In this document: positions 8,493-18,332 of the stretch, piece after piece | Position numbering within the stretch: the stretch's first letter is position 1 | Layout: each line of letters opens with the position of its first letter | Source of the DNA: Microbacterium candidum | GTDB lineage: Bacteria > Actinomycetota > Actinomycetes > Actinomycetales > Microbacteriaceae | DNA: 64,000 nt | Direction of reading: 5' to 3' | Assembly: GCF_030315975.1 (NCBI RefSeq) | Contig: NZ_JASXSZ010000001.1 | Coordinates: forward strand, 1,202,980 to 1,266,979 | The notes under the pieces: generated by a model | Database searches by the model: none | Seen by the model: the letters and a program-made list of their open reading frames with translations, nothing else | Told to the model about the DNA's origin: nothing | Program-made: the position numbers and the translations under genes

Positions 8493-11400
8493 ATGAGCAC
8501 CCAGATCCGCCGTACCGCGGTCATGGCACGCATGAAGGAGCGACGCAGTCTCCTGGCGGCCACCGCCGTCGCCGTCGTGACGGCGCTCGTGATGACCCTC
8601 GGCGGTCAGGCGGCACATGCGGCGAGTGGACAGCTGGTGCTCGAGCAGCTCCCGATGGACAACGCCTGCCAGGGGCTCGCGAAGACGGGCACGCCACCGT
8701 TCGACGCGACCGACGGGCCGGGGCTGGACTCGGGCTCAAGCAACTGCATCGTCCGGGTCAACGACTCCGTCTTCCAGAACTACTCGGTGTCGCTGACGGG
8801 TCTGGATGCCGGCCAGTCCGCGAAGAATGTCGTCCTCGAGTTCACGATCCACCCGACGAACGGGGCGAAGATCAAGCTGACCGGCCCCCTGGGCGGCGGG
8901 ATGCCGGACGGATGCCTGAGCGGTGCCGGGATCACGCCGGCGTCCTCCCAGACGACGAACCCCGATGGGTCTGTCACGGTCGTCTGCAACCAGGGCACGA
9001 TGTCGTCGAACGTGGCTGTGGTGCAGCTCGTCTACGCGTTCGCCGGTGACACGCCCATCCCCGCGACGGCGCAGGTGACCGCGAAGGCGTACACGGCTGA
9101 CCCGCTGATCTCGCCGGCGCCGGAGGTCACGGGGCCGGTGGTCACGGTGACGGGCACTGCGGCGTGGGAGATCAAGAAGACGCAGCGCACCGACGCGCCA
9201 TGGAACGCCCCGTACCGCGTGAACCGTGCCGACGGCACGTGGATCCGGATGGTGTACTGGCTCGACCTCACCAACCAGAAGGCGACGAGCGGTGGCTCCG
9301 ATCTGCAGTGGCCCGCGACGTTCAACGACCGGCTCGCCGCATTCCCGAACGCGATCATCGAGGCGTGCTACGTCTTGGACCTGGGGACCGTCAACGGCGC
9401 GAGCGGGTGGACGACGTCGTGCCCGACGAACCAGGTCCAGGGCCCGAAGGGCTGGCCGCTGTCGCTCTCCCGTCAGGCGTCCGGCAGCACAGCCGGGGTG
9501 CGGCTCCAGGTCAACGTGCTGATCCCGCAGGCGGATTTCTACCACCAGCTGAACCCGTCATGGCAGCAGGGTGACCTGCCGCCGTCGGGCACGGTGAACT
9601 GGCAGAACGCTCTCACGGATACCGACGGCTGGCACCTCATCGGCGGGCAGCTGAACAATCCGACCGGAACCCCGCAGCCCGCACCCGGATTCGAGCCCGG
9701 GTGGGATGGCACGACCGCGTCCGGCGACAACGTCGTGACCAGCTCGATGACGCTGACCGAGCCGCAGTGGGATCTCGCGAAGACCACGGTGGGTTCCGCC
9801 TATCAGGAGCGCGACACGGACTTCAACCCGGCGACCCCGCCGGTGCGCGGCTTCCTCGTGACATATCGCCTGGGGATCACCGAGTCGAACGGCACGATCC
9901 TCACGGACCCGCTCAACTCCATGCACTTCACCGACGTTCTCAGCGACGTGGGCGGGTTCACGAAGGGTGCGATCCTCACCAGCTGTGGCGACACGACCGG
10001 GGCACACAACGCCGGGACCCTGACCTGTGGAGCGACGTCGAACGGGCAGACGGCGATGACCTACACGGCGAAGCCGAACCAGAACGACTGGTACATGTCC
10101 GGCAGGTTCGCCGTCGAAAGCCCCCAGCCACTGAAGAACAGCAGCTTCGACGTGCAGTTCTTCATCCCGGTGTCGGAGCTCCCTCCGCTGTGCACGAGCC
10201 CGCTGGACAAGACCTACAACTTCACGAACGAGGCGCGCGACACCGAAGGCTGGACCGCCGGCGGCTGGCCGATCAACCGCACGGGACTCGAGCCGGGGTG
10301 GGACCCGGTGACGGGGGCTCCGGCGACAGGCAACAACATCACCACCGCGTCCATCCGCTTCAACACGGCGACGCAGAACTGCGGCACGCTGACCGGCGAC
10401 AAGCAGTACGAGGGGATCGCGGGCGGCCTGGGCGCATGGAACCAGTTCAGCCCCGGTGACGTCGTCAACTCGCACGTGTGGACGACCGCGACCGCAGAGC
10501 CCGTGACGGTCGGCGCCCCGAACCTCGGCCTGTGCGACGTGTTCGACGTCTCGGTGTGGCGGCCCGTCGGCGATCCGCTCGTCCCTGTCACCAACACCGG
10601 CACGAACCCGCATCTGCAGCAGAACCCGGTCAATCAGCCGGGCAACGCGATCGTCACCAATCCGAACTTCGATCTGAACAACTACGTCATCGAATACGCG
10701 GTGGGCACGAACTCCGTGAACACCCAGACCGGGACGGGCAACGGCCTGAACGCGGCGATCAACACCACCGAGGCGGCGGGCTGCCGTGACAACCCGGGCC
10801 CCTGGTCGGCGGACCCGGCGACCGCCTTCGGGTCGAACTGGCGCGACCAGGTCAATATGGTGCGCGTCCGGCCGAAGGACCCGACCCGGGTCGAGGCGGG
10901 CCCGTTCACCCTGGGCCTGTACGTGCCGCTCCAGGCGCGCTGGCAGTACAACGGCGGGCCCAACGCCGGACAGACGATCCCGGTGGGCATCCAGTTCAAC
11001 AACGTCGGGGCGTTCCCGCAGTACGACGCCAACCGCAACATCCAGTGGGTGACCCAGGCGCGGCAGGTCAGCCCGCCGCACCCGACGTCCGGGGCGAAGG
11101 ACTACACGTACGGCACCGACCCGTGGGGCGCCGGTCTCTGGGCGGACGGGTCTACGTTCGCACCGGGCACGCAGCTGTACTCGCGCGTGACGTTCAACGC
11201 GGACAGCCCTCACCTGCCCAACACCGCGCGTGCAGGCTCGCAATGGGGCGTGCAGACGGCCGGCGGGCAGGGTGCGGACACCCGCGGCTTCCCGGTCACG
11301 GATCCGATGGTCTGCGACACGTGGGACGTGTCGACGCTGAAGTTGTCCCGGGTCAGCATCGCCGTCGAGAGCAACCTGAAGGTCCCGTCCGACTACGTCA

Positions 11401-14400
11401 TCGAGTACGGCGTGGGATCCAACACCGTCAACACCCAGGCCGGCGCCAAGACCGGCGGGTACTTCCCCGTGGACTCCACCGCGCAGACCGTTGACGCGGC
11501 CGCGTGCCGCAACAGCTCGTATCAGTGGACCACCGACCCGACGACGCTCGGGGCGAACTGGCAGGACAAGGTCAACATGGTGCGGATGCGCCCGAAGACC
11601 ACGGGCTACGTCGAGTACGCCGGATTCGAGATGACGATCGGCGTTCCGCTGACGGTGCGCAGCGTCTACAACGGCGGTCCGAACGCGGGGGAGAAGATCC
11701 TCACCGGTGTGCGGATCACGAACAGCGGATCGTGGCCGCAGAACGACACCTCGCGCGCGCTGTCGACTGTGACGAAGCAGGTCCTGTACACGGGCATGCT
11801 CGTGGCGGTGGCGAAGTCCGCACAGCAGCCGACCTGGCTCCCAGGTTCCGACGCGAAGTGGACCATCCAGTTCGGCATCAACAAGGGGCAGGTCGGGGCT
11901 CTCATGGAGCGGCCTCAGGTGGTCGACACGATCCCCTCGGGGCTGTCGTACAACGACGCCTGCACGAAGCAGACGCTCCCCGCAGGCTCCACCACGTCCT
12001 ACAACCCCGTGTCACGGCAGCTGGTCATCACGCTTCCGGACATCACCGTCGCGCAGACCGACTACTGGGTATACAGCTTCTCGCTCTGCACCACGATCCC
12101 GACGACGGCGCAGCCTGGCACGTCGTACATCAACACGGTGTCAGCGAGCTCGCTGAGCTCTGAGAACAACCCCACGGCGCAGGCGACGACCAGCGCGTCG
12201 GGATCGGGTCAGCTGGGTATCGACAAGTCCGTCGACAAGCCGCTGATCGAGTCTGGAGAGACATACAACTGGCGGATCGAATGGGTCAACACCTCCCGCC
12301 AGGTCGAGTTCGCCGCTCCCGACGTCATCGACGTGCTGCCGTGGAACGGTGACGCGGCGCCGGGTGCGCTCTCGAAGCGCGACCAGTACGCCTCGAACTA
12401 CAACGGCACGTCGGAGCTGACCGGAGCGCTTCCGGCCCCGACGTACACGCAGGGCAAGAGCGGCGTGGTGCCGGGCACCTGGTACTACGCGACAGCGCCG
12501 TATGCGACGATCGACCCCAACCCGAAATCCGCGAGCAACGCCAACCCGGCGGATCCCGGCGGCCTGTGGTTGACCGAGGCCGAGATCACCGATTTCTCGA
12601 CGGTGACCGCGATCCGATTCGTCTCGGGTGAGACCCTCGCGGTGACGACGCGGGTGGCTGCGACCGTCCCGATGGTCGCGAAGAAGGCGAAGCTCGGCAA
12701 CCTGTACGTCAACCGGGCGATGATCTACTCCGGTACGGTCGCGAATCAGCAGCTCCTGTCGACGGAGCCGACCGTGCTGGTGCCCGGATTCTCGCTCGGC
12801 GATCTGGTGTGGCTGGACAAGAACCTCGACGGTCGGCAGCAGCCGGGGGAGCCTGGGATCGCCGGGGTGAAGATCGAGCTGCTCGACGATTCGGGCGCCG
12901 TGGTTGCGACCACCACGACCGATGCGAACGGTCGCTGGCATCAGGACAACCTCCCGGCGGGCACCTACAAGGTGCGCATCCCCGCATCCGAGTTCCAGGC
13001 CGGTGGTCCGTTGGCGTCCGTGATCCCGTCGCCCTCGCGCAACGGCGATGCGGCCGGGGCGAACGAGAACGTCTCGAACAACAACACGCCCACGATCATG
13101 CCGAGCCTGACGGGCCTGACGAGTTCGCCGATCACGCTGGCGTATCAGCGTGACGCCTCGAACCGGCTCGTCGGCGGCACCGGCACCGGCCACGATGTCG
13201 CGGGATTCACCCCCGCGAACCTGCCTGAGTCGTTCACCGACTACACGATCGACCTCGCCATGGCTCCTGTCAGCGGGATCGCGATCAAGAAGTACACGAA
13301 CGGGCAAGATGCCGACACCGGCACAGGCCCCAACGTGACCGTGGGCAGCCCGGTGAAGTGGACGTACGTCGTCACCAACACCGGCGGCACGGATCTCACG
13401 AGCGTCACCGTCACGGATGACAAGGTCGACGCCTCGCAGATCGACTGCGGGACGGGGAGCAACGTCGTCGCGGGGCCCGTGTCGCCCGGTGCGAGCTTCA
13501 CCTGCATCGCCACCGGCACCGCGGCCGTCGGGCAGTACGCGAACACGGGGACGGTGTCAGGCACCGAACCGCAGAAGTACATGCTGGACGGCACCCCGTT
13601 CGCTCCGACGTTCGTCACGGCCACGGACCCGTCGCACTACTTCGGAGTCCAGCCAGCCGTCACCATCAAGAAGGCGACCAACGGACAGGATGCCGACACG
13701 GGAACGGGGCCGCTCGTGAATGAGGGCGCTGCCATCCGGTGGACCTATGTCGTGAAGAACGCCGGCAACGTGCCGCTGACGGATGTCACCGTCACCGACG
13801 ACAAGGTCGACGCCTCTCAGATCGACTGCGGAACGGGGAGCAACGTCGTCGTGGGGCCGCTCGCGCCCGGTGCGACGTTCACGTGCACCGCGAACGGGAC
13901 GGCGACCGTCGGCCAGTACGCGAACGTGGGCACGGTGGTGGGCACGGCCCCCACGACGACCGACGTCGACGGGAACACCGTCCCCGGCGCGACGGTCACC
14001 GACGAGGATCCGTCGCACTACCTCGGCATCCGGCCGCAGGTGAGCATCGTGAAGTCGACGAACGGTCAGGACGCCGACGAGGCGCCGGGGCCGCTCGTCG
14101 CGAAGGGCGGCGATGTCCGCTGGACGTATGTCGTCACCAACACCGGCGACGTGCCGCTCACGAACGTGACGGTCACCGACGACAAGGTGGCGGCCGCGGA
14201 CATCGACTGCCTCAACACGGGGTCGAACATCGTCGCCGGCCCTCTTGCGCCGGGGGAGACCTTCACCTGCACCGCGACCGGCACGGCGATGCTCGGCCAG
14301 TACGCCAACCTCGGGACTGTTACAGGCACAGGTCCCGAGACGACCGACGTGAATGGGGGCACGGTCCCCGGCAAGAAGGTCACCGCAGAGAACCCGTCGC

Positions 14401-15980
14401 ATTACGTCGGAATCGAGCCGTCGGTCGGCATCAAGAAGTACACGAACGGGCAGGACGCGGACACGGGCACCGGCCCTGACGTGACCGTCGGCGGTGACGT
14501 GCGCTGGACGTACGTCGTCACCAACACCGGCAACGCTCCGCTGACGAACGTGACCGTCACCGATGACAAGGTGGATGCCGCGTCGATCGACTGCTCGGGG
14601 ACCGGCTCGAACGTCATCGCAGGGCCGCTCACGCCCGGGGCGAGCTTCACATGCGCCGCCGACGGCACCGCGACGCTCGGGCAGTACGCCAACACGGGCA
14701 GCGTCACCGGCACCGGGCCTGAGACCACGGACGTCGATGGGAACTCGGTCCCGGGCGCCACGGTGCAGAACGAGGATCCGTCGCACTACTTCGGCATCCA
14801 GCCCCAGGTCACCATCAAGAAGGCGACCAACGGTCAGGACGCCGACACCGGCACCGGCCCGATCGTGAACGTCGGCAGCGATGTGCGATGGACGTACGTC
14901 GTGAAGAACACCGGCAACGTGCCGCTGACGGATGTCACGGTCACCGACGACAAGGTGGCTGCCTCCGACATCGTCTGTGAGGGCGTCGCCGGCAACATCG
15001 TCGCGAATCTCGCCGCCGGCGACTCGGTCACCTGCACCGCCACCGGCAAGGCGACCGTCGGCCAGTACGCGAATATGGGAACCGTCGTGGGCACGGGGCC
15101 GACGACCACAGACGTCGACGGGAACACGGTTCCCGGCTCGACCGTCACCTCTGAGGACCCGTCGCACTACTTCGGCATCCAGCCGAAGGTGAGCATCGTG
15201 AAGTCGACGAACGGTGAGGACGCGAACGAGGCGCCCGGTCCGCTCGTCGCCGTCGGCGGAGACATCACGTGGACCTACGTCGTCACGAACACCGGCACGG
15301 TCCCGCTGACCGATGTCACGGTCACGGACGACAAGGTCAAGGCATCCGAGATCGACTGTGACGAGACGGGATCGAACGTCATCCCGGGGCCGCTCGAACC
15401 CGGCGCGAGCTTCACGTGCACCGCGACCGGGACCGCGACCGCGGGGCAGTACGCCAACATGGGCACGGTCACCGGCATCGGACCGGAGACGACCGACGTC
15501 GACGGCAAGACGTTGCCCGGAGCGAAGGTGACGGCGGAGGACCCGTCGCACTACTTCGGCGTCATCCAGACCGTAGACATCGTGAAGTCGACCACGACGA
15601 CCACTGTGACCCATGTCGGCCAGCAGGTCCCGTACACGTTCACGGTGACCAACACCGGCAACGTCCCGCTTGAAGACGTCACGGTGACGGACAGCGTCGC
15701 AGCGCCGAGCAGCCCGGCGGACCTGTCGGCGATCACGTGCGCGAAGCTCACCGAACCGAACGCGGCATGCAGCGGAACCAGCGTCACCCTGGCGCCCGGG
15801 CAGACCGCGGTGTTCACCGCGATCTACACGGCGACGCAGGCGGATCTGAACTTCGGGTCCGTCGCCGACACCGCGACCGCCAAGGGGAACGGCCCCCTCG
15901 GGACCACCGTCCAGACCCGGAAGCCGTCGACGGTGACCGTCCCCGCGAAGGAGGCGCACATGCCCGTGGTCTCCGGCTGA
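8493..15980 (+). CDS. Giant secreted DUF11/SdrD-B repeat surface protein
   Basis: 2495 residues. A signal peptide ends near AHA-AS (about residue 44); ATG 8523 would give a shorter version. Residues about 45-1430 are beta-rich adhesin-like modules, including a duplicated block (about 728-850 and 966-1088). An SdrD-B-like domain follows at about 1433-1500 (GDLVWLDKNLDGRQQPGE). Residues about 1598-2362 are six near-identical 127-128-residue DUF11-type repeats, each starting IKKxTNGQDAD or similar. One diverged DUF11 module ends the chain. Such proteins are usually wall-anchored, but this one ends in MPVVSG with no LPxTG motif, membrane segment or basic tail. A GAAAGGA ribosome site precedes the start. 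Adhesion or surface-layer function is inference. Confidence 0.9.
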   Translation: MSTQIRRTAVMARMKERRSLLAATAVAVVTALVMTLGGQAAHAASGQLVLEQLPMDNACQGLAKTGTPPFDATDGPGLDSGSSNCIVRVNDSVFQNYSVSLTGLDAGQSAKNVVLEFTIHPTNGAKIKLTGPLGGGMPDGCLSGAGITPASSQTTNPDGSVTVVCNQGTMSSNVAVVQLVYAFAGDTPIPATAQVTAKAYTADPLISPAPEVTGPVVTVTGTAAWEIKKTQRTDAPWNAPYRVNRADGTWIRMVYWLDLTNQKATSGGSDLQWPATFNDRLAAFPNAIIEACYVLDLGTVNGASGWTTSCPTNQVQGPKGWPLSLSRQASGSTAGVRLQVNVLIPQADFYHQLNPSWQQGDLPPSGTVNWQNALTDTDGWHLIGGQLNNPTGTPQPAPGFEPGWDGTTASGDNVVTSSMTLTEPQWDLAKTTVGSAYQERDTDFNPATPPVRGFLVTYRLGITESNGTILTDPLNSMHFTDVLSDVGGFTKGAILTSCGDTTGAHNAGTLTCGATSNGQTAMTYTAKPNQNDWYMSGRFAVESPQPLKNSSFDVQFFIPVSELPPLCTSPLDKTYNFTNEARDTEGWTAGGWPINRTGLEPGWDPVTGAPATGNNITTASIRFNTATQNCGTLTGDKQYEGIAGGLGAWNQFSPGDVVNSHVWTTATAEPVTVGAPNLGLCDVFDVSVWRPVGDPLVPVTNTGTNPHLQQNPVNQPGNAIVTNPNFDLNNYVIEYAVGTNSVNTQTGTGNGLNAAINTTEAAGCRDNPGPWSADPATAFGSNWRDQVNMVRVRPKDPTRVEAGPFTLGLYVPLQARWQYNGGPNAGQTIPVGIQFNNVGAFPQYDANRNIQWVTQARQVSPPHPTSGAKDYTYGTDPWGAGLWADGSTFAPGTQLYSRVTFNADSPHLPNTARAGSQWGVQTAGGQGADTRGFPVTDPMVCDTWDVSTLKLSRVSIAVESNLKVPSDYVIEYGVGSNTVNTQAGAKTGGYFPVDSTAQTVDAAACRNSSYQWTTDPTTLGANWQDKVNMVRMRPKTTGYVEYAGFEMTIGVPLTVRSVYNGGPNAGEKILTGVRITNSGSWPQNDTSRALSTVTKQVLYTGMLVAVAKSAQQPTWLPGSDAKWTIQFGINKGQVGALMERPQVVDTIPSGLSYNDACTKQTLPAGSTTSYNPVSRQLVITLPDITVAQTDYWVYSFSLCTTIPTTAQPGTSYINTVSASSLSSENNPTAQATTSASGSGQLGIDKSVDKPLIESGETYNWRIEWVNTSRQVEFAAPDVIDVLPWNGDAAPGALSKRDQYASNYNGTSELTGALPAPTYTQGKSGVVPGTWYYATAPYATIDPNPKSASNANPADPGGLWLTEAEITDFSTVTAIRFVSGETLAVTTRVAATVPMVAKKAKLGNLYVNRAMIYSGTVANQQLLSTEPTVLVPGFSLGDLVWLDKNLDGRQQPGEPGIAGVKIELLDDSGAVVATTTTDANGRWHQDNLPAGTYKVRIPASEFQAGGPLASVIPSPSRNGDAAGANENVSNNNTPTIMPSLTGLTSSPITLAYQRDASNRLVGGTGTGHDVAGFTPANLPESFTDYTIDLAMAPVSGIAIKKYTNGQDADTGTGPNVTVGSPVKWTYVVTNTGGTDLTSVTVTDDKVDASQIDCGTGSNVVAGPVSPGASFTCIATGTAAVGQYANTGTVSGTEPQKYMLDGTPFAPTFVTATDPSHYFGVQPAVTIKKATNGQDADTGTGPLVNEGAAIRWTYVVKNAGNVPLTDVTVTDDKVDASQIDCGTGSNVVVGPLAPGATFTCTANGTATVGQYANVGTVVGTAPTTTDVDGNTVPGATVTDEDPSHYLGIRPQVSIVKSTNGQDADEAPGPLVAKGGDVRWTYVVTNTGDVPLTNVTVTDDKVAAADIDCLNTGSNIVAGPLAPGETFTCTATGTAMLGQYANLGTVTGTGPETTDVNGGTVPGKKVTAENPSHYVGIEPSVGIKKYTNGQDADTGTGPDVTVGGDVRWTYVVTNTGNAPLTNVTVTDDKVDAASIDCSGTGSNVIAGPLTPGASFTCAADGTATLGQYANTGSVTGTGPETTDVDGNSVPGATVQNEDPSHYFGIQPQVTIKKATNGQDADTGTGPIVNVGSDVRWTYVVKNTGNVPLTDVTVTDDKVAASDIVCEGVAGNIVANLAAGDSVTCTATGKATVGQYANMGTVVGTGPTTTDVDGNTVPGSTVTSEDPSHYFGIQPKVSIVKSTNGEDANEAPGPLVAVGGDITWTYVVTNTGTVPLTDVTVTDDKVKASEIDCDETGSNVIPGPLEPGASFTCTATGTATAGQYANMGTVTGIGPETTDVDGKTLPGAKVTAEDPSHYFGVIQTVDIVKSTTTTTVTHVGQQVPYTFTVTNTGNVPLEDVTVTDSVAAPSSPADLSAITCAKLTEPNAACSGTSVTLAPGQTAVFTAIYTATQADLNFGSVADTATAKGNGPLGTTVQTRKPSTVTVPAKEAHMPVVSG
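10678..11750 (+). repeat. Duplicated ~120-residue module inside the giant surface protein
   Basis: The segment from about 10678 to 11030 (NYVIEYAVGTNSVNTQTG onwards) is repeated in diverged form from about 11392 to 11750 (DYVIEYGVGSNTVNTQAG onwards). Both copies share the spaced landmarks ACR, NW(R/Q)D(Q/K)VNMVR(V/M)RPK and YNGGPNAG. Divergence is much greater than among the DUF11 repeats, so this duplication is older. Confidence 0.8.
13284..15578 (+). repeat. Six tandem 381/384-bp DUF11-type repeats
   Basis: Repeat units begin at about 13284, 13665, 14046, 14430, 14814 and 15195; a seventh, diverged unit begins at 15579. Unit length is 381 or 384 bp (127-128 codons). Each carries NGQDAD or NGEDAN, W(T)YVV(T/K)N(T/A)G, VTVTDDKV, GQYAN and DPSHY landmarks. 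The close identity at protein and DNA level suggests recent or ongoing recombination among units, so copy number may vary between strains and this part is prone to mis-assembly. Confidence 0.93.
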
Positions 15981-16103
15981 ATGAGAACCGGGTTCTCCGC
16001 CACGAGACGTGAAGTTCGTCGCGCGGCACTCGGATGTCGATCGAGCGGCGCGTCATTCGTCATACCGACGAGCCCCATGACGGGCGCGACGAAGGAGACG
16101 AGC

Positions 16104-16481
16104 ATGAGCACCGACACCCACATCACAGGCGTCCGCACGGTCAGCATCCCGGTGGACGACCAGGATGCGGCCCTGGCCTTCTATACCGGGCGCCTCGGCT
16201 TCAGCGTGCTGCGCGATGCGCCCACCCCGAACGGCGGACGCTGGATCGAGCTCGAGCCGGTCGCGGGCGGCGTGATCCTCACGCTCGAACCCGCGCGTCC
16301 CGATGTCACGCGCGGGGCGATCGGCATCCGGTTCTGGAGTGACGACATCGACGCGACGCGCGCCGAGCTCGACGGACGCGGGGTGGATGTCGACGAGATG
16401 CTGGCGTGGCCCGGCATCCCGAAGATGTTCGCGTTCCGGGATCCCGACGGCAACGCGTTCTCGGTCACAGCGAGGAGCTGA
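16104..16481 (+). CDS. VOC (glyoxalase/bleomycin-resistance) family protein
   Basis: A 125-residue single VOC domain of paired beta-alpha-beta-beta-beta units: VSIPVDDQDAALAFYTGRLGFSV is the signature first module, and FAFRDPDGNAFSVT the last strand and loop with its usual metal-ligand-like position. ATG 16104 follows GAAGGAG. VOC proteins bind metals and act on small electrophiles or bind antibiotics; the substrate is unknown. It stands alone and converges on the DUF1254 gene, with a strong hairpin between them. Confidence 0.85.
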   Translation: MSTDTHITGVRTVSIPVDDQDAALAFYTGRLGFSVLRDAPTPNGGRWIELEPVAGGVILTLEPARPDVTRGAIGIRFWSDDIDATRAELDGRGVDVDEMLAWPGIPKMFAFRDPDGNAFSVTARS

Positions 16482-16490
16482 TACGACGTC

Positions 16491-16517
16491 GGGCCCCCCC
16501 CCCGGGGGGGCGGGGCC
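16491..16517. repeat. Homopolymer C10-G7 hairpin
   Basis: A run of ten C (16494-16503) followed directly by seven G, flanked by GGGC and GGGGCC so the whole folds on itself. It lies right after the VOC stop. Such runs are prone to slippage and to sequencing error, so the exact run length is uncertain. Confidence 0.7.
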
Positions 16518-16567
16518 ACCCGCAAGCAAAACACCGACAAGTATCCGGGCGTACAACACCCCGAGGA

Positions 16568-16595
16568 CGGCCCGCCTCCCGGTGGAGGCGGGCCG
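16568..16595. terminator. Bidirectional hairpin terminator between convergent genes
   Basis: Perfect 12-bp stem CGGCCCGCCTCC / GGAGGCGGGCCG around a CGGT loop, between the VOC gene and the DUF1254 gene, which end facing each other. No clear U-tract follows, as is common in high-GC actinobacteria. Confidence 0.75.
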
Positions 16596-16603
16596 ACGAC
16601 GAG

Positions 16604-18067
16604 TCATCCCTCTTCGATGTCTCCGGGCTTCCAGCTCCCGTCGAACCAGCTCTCGAGCGGCCCGTACAGGCGGAGGAGCACGAACCAGCCCTTGCCGGCG
16701 ACGGTCTGCACCCAGTTCGTGGCGAGGGTCGCAGGCTCCGTCGGGCCGAAGACGATGTCGACCGAGCCGTCGTCGTTGTAGACGAGGGCGTCGCGCTTGC
16801 TGTTGCGGCTGGGCAGCGGCTGGCCGGTCTGCAGCTCCGACCGCGTCTGCGGGTCGTACGCGACGACCGACCAGAAGTCCGCGGCCGGCGCGTCCGCGGG
16901 CAGCCGCAGGCGGTACGTCTTGCCGCCGTCCAGCGGCTCCTCGTTCGCGTCGACGGTGGCGAGCGCGTACTGCGATCCGCGGCCCACCATCTTCAGCGCC
17001 ATGGCCGGGGTGTTCACCGTCGCCATATAGAAGAACGTGGTGCGGCCGTCCTGGAAGCGTCCACCACGGCCGCCGTCGCGCAGGAATCGGTAGTCGCCCC
17101 CGGGGAAGGGGTTCACCCAGCGCCGGTCGTCGTACAGGTAGAAGGCCCGCTCGCGCGAGCGGAAGCTCATCGCGCGCGCCGTGCCGTTGCCGACGGCCGC
17201 CGCGTCCGTGAGGATCTTCCGCATCCGGTCGTCCGGCGCGAAGGGCACATCCTTCGTGATGCCGATCGAGGCGAGGAGCCCCCGTGTCTCGGGGTCGATG
17301 ACGTCGATCGGCTCCTTGGCGAGGACGTCGGCGACCTCCTCGTAGAACCTCGCATCGTTCGCGTGGACGGTGTTCACCTCGGCGCCCGACACGGACGTCC
17401 ATTCCATCGCCGGGGGATTCTCGCGGGCGGAGAGCGGGTAGATCTTGACGCCGTCCTCGAAGAGCCGGACGGCGGCATCGGGCTTGCCGTCGACGAGGAA
17501 CCCGCGCAGGATGACGAGGTTCGTGGCGCTCGGCGACTCGGCGATGAACCATCCGTCGGGGCGTTCGCCGTCGTAGCCGGGCGGGACGATGAGGTACGTG
17601 CCGCCCTGGCCCCGGTCAGGCCCCGGCGCGCCCAGGTCCACGACGAACCGGAACCACGCGTCATCCACGGTCCCGGGGCCGGAGCCCGGCGGAACCTCGA
17701 TGACGGTCGGGCCGTCGCGTTCGATGTCGAGCACGGCGATCGCGTACACCGTATCGGTGTTGCCCGTGAGGAACAGCGGGTTCGAATCGAGCAGCCTGTC
17801 GGTGATCGCCCCCTTGTGCGCGGCATCGCCGGCGACCTCGACCACGCCGCGCCGCATCGCCTCCAGCGACGCGGCCGGGACGCAGTTCAGGAACACCTCC
17901 ACGCCGCGCAGGAAGTCGAGGTGGTCGTACAGCTGCTCGGTCGTCTCCTTCGTCGGGACACCGTCGGCGAAGCGCAGCTCGCCGATCCGGGTCTCCACGA
18001 CGTCGGGCGTCGTGATCTTGGTCGGGATCGGTGTGTTGTATCCGGGCTTCACGTCGTCGCTGCTCAT
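16604..18067 (-). CDS. DUF1254 domain-containing protein
   Basis: 487 residues with the two-domain layout I recall for this family: an N-terminal DUF1254 domain (YNTPIPTKITTPDVVETRIG, then VYAIAVLDIERDGPTVIEVPP) and a C-terminal DUF1214 domain (LYDDRRWVNPFPGGDYRF through FWSVVAYDPQTRSELQTGQP and GWFVLLRLYGPL). No signal peptide is evident, although many relatives are exported. The start at 18067 is chosen over the longer frame because GGGAGGAAGAC lies just before it and the family homology begins there. Function unknown; single-gene unit. Confidence 0.85.
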   Translation of the reverse strand: MSSDDVKPGYNTPIPTKITTPDVVETRIGELRFADGVPTKETTEQLYDHLDFLRGVEVFLNCVPAASLEAMRRGVVEVAGDAAHKGAITDRLLDSNPLFLTGNTDTVYAIAVLDIERDGPTVIEVPPGSGPGTVDDAWFRFVVDLGAPGPDRGQGGTYLIVPPGYDGERPDGWFIAESPSATNLVILRGFLVDGKPDAAVRLFEDGVKIYPLSARENPPAMEWTSVSGAEVNTVHANDARFYEEVADVLAKEPIDVIDPETRGLLASIGITKDVPFAPDDRMRKILTDAAAVGNGTARAMSFRSRERAFYLYDDRRWVNPFPGGDYRFLRDGGRGGRFQDGRTTFFYMATVNTPAMALKMVGRGSQYALATVDANEEPLDGGKTYRLRLPADAPAADFWSVVAYDPQTRSELQTGQPLPSRNSKRDALVYNDDGSVDIVFGPTEPATLATNWVQTVAGKGWFVLLRLYGPLESWFDGSWKPGDIEEG

Positions 18068-18125
18068 GTCGTCTTCCTCCCAGTCTCCCCGGGTGCATCC
18101 CGGATGATCGTCCGATGATGCGAAT

Positions 18126-18158
18126 GACCGCACCCCCGGATGCTCCGGTGGTGCGGTC
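18126..18158 (-). terminator. Hairpin terminator of the DUF6325 operon
   Basis: Perfect 9-bp arms GACCGCACC / GGTGCGGTC with an additional inner CCGG pairing, beginning 18 bases past the stop of the minus-strand small gene. It also lies upstream of the DUF1254 start, so it insulates the two minus-strand units. Confidence 0.7.
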
Positions 18159-18176
18159 TTCGCCGTTCGCCGTGGC

Positions 18177-18332
18177 TCAGCGGCGGTCGCGACGGTCCTC
18201 GCGACGGTCCTGACGACGGTCGACGCCGTTCGAGACCACCTTGGCCGTGCCGACGACCGCAGCCGTGCGTGCGACGGGGGCGCCGATCATTCCGACGCGT
18301 CCGACGCGTCCGATTCCCATGGGCATCGTCAT
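18177..18332 (-). CDS. Small basic-tailed protein coupled to DUF6325 gene
   Basis: A 51-residue protein: a Met/Gly-rich start, a short hydrophobic Ala/Val stretch (GAPVARTAAVVGTAKVVSNGV) and a very basic Arg/Asp tail of RRQDRRED-like repeats. The start at 18332 overlaps the DUF6325 stop as ATGA, which is the reason for choosing it over the longer open frame. Small proteins of this shape often sit next to DUF6325 genes, but no function is known to me. Confidence 0.7.
   Translation of the reverse strand: MTMPMGIGRVGRVGMIGAPVARTAAVVGTAKVVSNGVDRRQDRREDRRDRR

Noticed and set aside
13284..15578. Regularly spaced repeats as a possible CRISPR array
   Set aside because: Unit length is 381/384 bp and in frame with a protein; there are no short repeats and unique spacers.
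13557..15959. 800-codon minus-strand frame with internal repeats
   Set aside because: Its repeats simply mirror the DUF11 repeats on the other strand; no independent coding signal.
15960..15977. C-terminal MPVVSG as a sortase signal
   Set aside because: It lacks the LPxTG spacing, the following hydrophobic segment and the basic tail needed for sorting.
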